Assembly (NCBI RefSeq): GCF_958301595.1 | Contig: NZ_CATQJU010000001.1 | Location: forward strand, 2,294,001-2,358,000 | Source: Porphyromonas vaginalis | Lineage (GTDB): Bacteria; Bacteroidota; Bacteroidia; Bacteroidales; Porphyromonadaceae | Reading direction: 5' to 3' | Length of the DNA stretch: 64,000 nucleotides | Shown: piece by piece, positions 62,423-64,000 of the stretch | Layout of the letters: each line of letters starts with the position of its first letter | How positions within the stretch are numbered: position 1 is the first letter of the stretch | Made by a program: the position numbers and the translations under genes | Notes under the pieces: generated by a model | Database searches by the model: none | Seen by the model: the letters and a program-made list of their open reading frames with translations, nothing else | What the model was told of the DNA's origin: nothing

Positions 62423-63786
62423 TTGTTGAGCCGCTGGCGCATCGCTTTCGTCTCGCTCTCGAAGCCTGGCTTAGCGAGGAGGGCAAACATATTGCGCTTG
62501 TAGTCCTCCACACCTGGCTGGTCAAAGGGGTTGATCCCCATCATATAGCCACTGACCGCAACCGCATACTCCATCGTATAGATGAAGGCGCCAATCGTCC
62601 TAGCATCGATCTGCGGCAACTGCAACTGCAAGACTGGCACACCGCCATCTTCGTGTGCTAAGAGCGTGCCTAGATGTGCCTGCTCATTGACATGGTGCAT
62701 CGTTTCGCCTGCTAGGTAGTTGAGCCCGTCTAGGTTTTGCTCGTCAGTCGGGATGGTTATGGTGTCTCGCGGCGTGTCGACGACGATCATCGTCTCGAGG
62801 ATATTGTGGGGACCCTGCTGTATCCACTGCCCCATGGAGTGCAGATCGGTCGTATAGGTCAGAGAGAGCGGGAGTAGTCCCTTGCCCTCCTTGCCTTCGC
62901 TCTCGCCAAAGAGCTGCATCCACCACTGCCCCATGGCACTCAGCCGAGGCTCGAAGGCTACCAGCACTTCGCTCACAGCGTGCTCCCGATAGGCTGCTTG
63001 TCTTGTCACGGCATACTGCACGGCTGGAGTCTCTAGCGGATGCTCCGTACTACGATATAGGAGAGCCGTGTCACTAGCGCCTTGGAGCAAAGCCTCAACG
63101 TCAAAGCCTGCCAAAGCAATCGGTAGCAACCCCACAGGAGTCAGCACGGAGAAGCGACCGCCTACATCATCTGGTATGACGAAGGTATCGTACCCCTGCT
63201 CGTCTGCTAGGCGACGCAGAGCACCCCGCTTCTTGTCGGTAATGGCTACGATACGTCGCTTAGCCACCTCCTGCCCATCACGAGCCACTAAGTATTGGCT
63301 CAGCATGCGGAAGGCAATGGCCGGCTCGGTCGTCGTGCCACTCTTAGAGATATTGACAATGCCAAAAGGCTTGTCCACGACCAGATCCATCAGATCGTGC
63401 AGATAGTCACTGCTGATATTGTTTCCAGCGAAGAGTACTTGCGGGCGTCCCAGCTCCGGCTGACGATGTGCGGAGAAGTGGTCTCCGAGTGCCTCCATGA
63501 CGGCCTTGCCACCTAGGTAGCTGCCCCCGATGCCTATACATATTATATATAGGCACTCATGGCGAAGCCTGTCGGCTACCGTCTGTACTCGCTTGCAAAG
63601 GTCACGCTCGAGCATCTCCTCGGGGAGCGTGAGCCAGCCTAGGAAGTCGTTACCAGCGCCTGAGCCCGTGTGTAGCGTCTCAATCGCTGCGAGCGCATCT
63701 TGCTCTGCCTGGCGGATGGTCTCTGCCGATAGATGAGCTTGCGCATGTGTTGTGTCGATCTGTATGAGCGATGCGACTGTCTTCAT
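62419..63786 (-). CDS. pgi: Glucose-6-phosphate isomerase
   Basis: This 455-aa glycolytic/gluconeogenic enzyme interconverts glucose-6-phosphate and fructose-6-phosphate. Two SIS domains are present. Family motifs: YIICIGIGGSYLGGKAVMEAL (about 78-98), VNISKSGTTTEPAIAFR (about 145-161), DVGGRFSVLTPVGLLP and the catalytic Glu region GEBxx-like GESEGKEGKGLLP. The length fits the short Bacteroidota/Firmicutes type. It overlaps the DUF4290 gene by 4 nt and follows gpsA by 59 nt. Confidence 0.95.
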   Translation of the reverse strand: MKTVASLIQIDTTHAQAHLSAETIRQAEQDALAAIETLHTGSGAGNDFLGWLTLPEEMLERDLCKRVQTVADRLRHECLYIICIGIGGSYLGGKAVMEALGDHFSAHRQPELGRPQVLFAGNNISSDYLHDLMDLVVDKPFGIVNISKSGTTTEPAIAFRMLSQYLVARDGQEVAKRRIVAITDKKRGALRRLADEQGYDTFVIPDDVGGRFSVLTPVGLLPIALAGFDVEALLQGASDTALLYRSTEHPLETPAVQYAVTRQAAYREHAVSEVLVAFEPRLSAMGQWWMQLFGESEGKEGKGLLPLSLTYTTDLHSMGQWIQQGPHNILETMIVVDTPRDTITIPTDEQNLDGLNYLAGETMHHVNEQAHLGTLLAHEDGGVPVLQLQLPQIDARTIGAFIYTMEYAVAVSGYMMGINPFDQPGVEDYKRNMFALLAKPGFESETKAMRQRLNK

Positions 63787-63845
63787 GGTTGTATCGTCTG
63801 TTAGGTTAGAAGGTTTCGTCCGTCAGCAGGGTCTTGAGCCAGTGT

Positions 63846-64000
63846 TTAGCGGAACTTGAGCGAGAGCCGCTCAATGGTCTCCTTGGCCGACTGCTTATTA
63901 TAGAGTATCTCGTAGACAGCGTCCATAATCGGCATATTGACTCGGTAGCGTGTCGTGTTGAGTTCGCGCACACACTTAGCTCCGTAGTAACCCTCCGCCA
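63846..64000 (-). CDS. gpsA: NAD(P)H-dependent glycerol-3-phosphate dehydrogenase, 3' end only
   Basis: The last 51 codons of a minus-strand gene read AEGYYGAKCVRELN..., then RVNMPIMDAVYEILYNKQSAKETIERLSLKFR and stop at 63846. This is the C-terminal helix region of GpsA, which reduces dihydroxyacetone phosphate to sn-glycerol-3-phosphate for phospholipid synthesis. The rest lies beyond the window. It is directly upstream of pgi and probably heads or joins the same operon. Confidence 0.88.
   Translation of the reverse strand, partial: AEGYYGAKCVRELNTTRYRVNMPIMDAVYEILYNKQSAKETIERLSLKFR

Overview
The window looks like chromosomal DNA from a Porphyromonas-type member of the Bacteroidota. The evidence is the set of type IX secretion (T9SS) cargo proteins with C-terminal sorting domains, a T9SS plug protein, families typical of the phylum (DUF4494, DUF4290, the PG_1098-like methyltransferase, the PG0541-like RND partner), a bS16 protein with a long acidic tail, and many promoters of the Bacteroidota type (TTTG, about 19-21 nt, TAnnTTTG) instead of sigma-70 boxes. 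The species cannot be fixed from sequence alone.

Layout. 1-6.7 kb (+): the 3' part of gyrA, a TPR lipoprotein-like gene, a small mobile element and a long inverted repeat, then a T9SS plug protein followed by a GH3-family adenylating enzyme. 6.9-13 kb (-): a tripartite RND efflux operon (TolC, membrane fusion protein, permease, PG0541-like small protein). 13-19.3 kb: an accessory, repeat-rich zone with two composite repeat elements, a zincin-like lipoprotein gene that is out of frame at an (ACAG)6 tract, a CapA-family gene, an intact ISAs1-family insertion sequence with 10-bp target duplications, tRNA-Cys, and a THUMP-like methyltransferase. 19.4-27.1 kb (+): an orphan lipoprotein, rpsP, an M16 peptidase, an acyltransferase, a low-molecular-weight phosphatase, and a tandem pair of sulfatase-fold phosphoethanolamine-transferase-like membrane proteins, the second of which has lost its catalytic residues. 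27.1-28.2 kb: a third composite element carrying a cluster of strong hairpins. 28.4-41 kb (+): secreted and surface proteins (a T9SS lysyl-endopeptidase-like serine protease, a Tyr/Trp/Gly/Ser-rich secreted protein, a FadL-like porin), a few small housekeeping genes, and a 1355-aa C10 cysteine protease with a sorting domain. 41-64 kb (-): mostly housekeeping operons (maeB; mazG-methyltransferase-outer membrane protein; yjjG-like-recO; rsmI-lipoprotein; a LysM / barrel / CPBP / AddB-like / T9SS type B / YigZ series; gpsA-pgi-DUF4290-murA-rimM-dxr).

The most unusual content is non-coding. Eight intergenic arrays of short palindromes share one architecture, about an 18-nt dyad plus a 4-nt spacer (22-bp period). 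Their arms differ between arrays, and within some arrays they change in a compensated way. Three of the arrays sit inside composite elements whose ends match the terminal repeats of the local ISAs1-family element, which suggests mobilisation in trans. Other points of interest are the probable phase-variable lipoprotein, the coupled enzyme/pseudoenzyme pair, and a MurA with Asp in place of the fosfomycin-target Cys.
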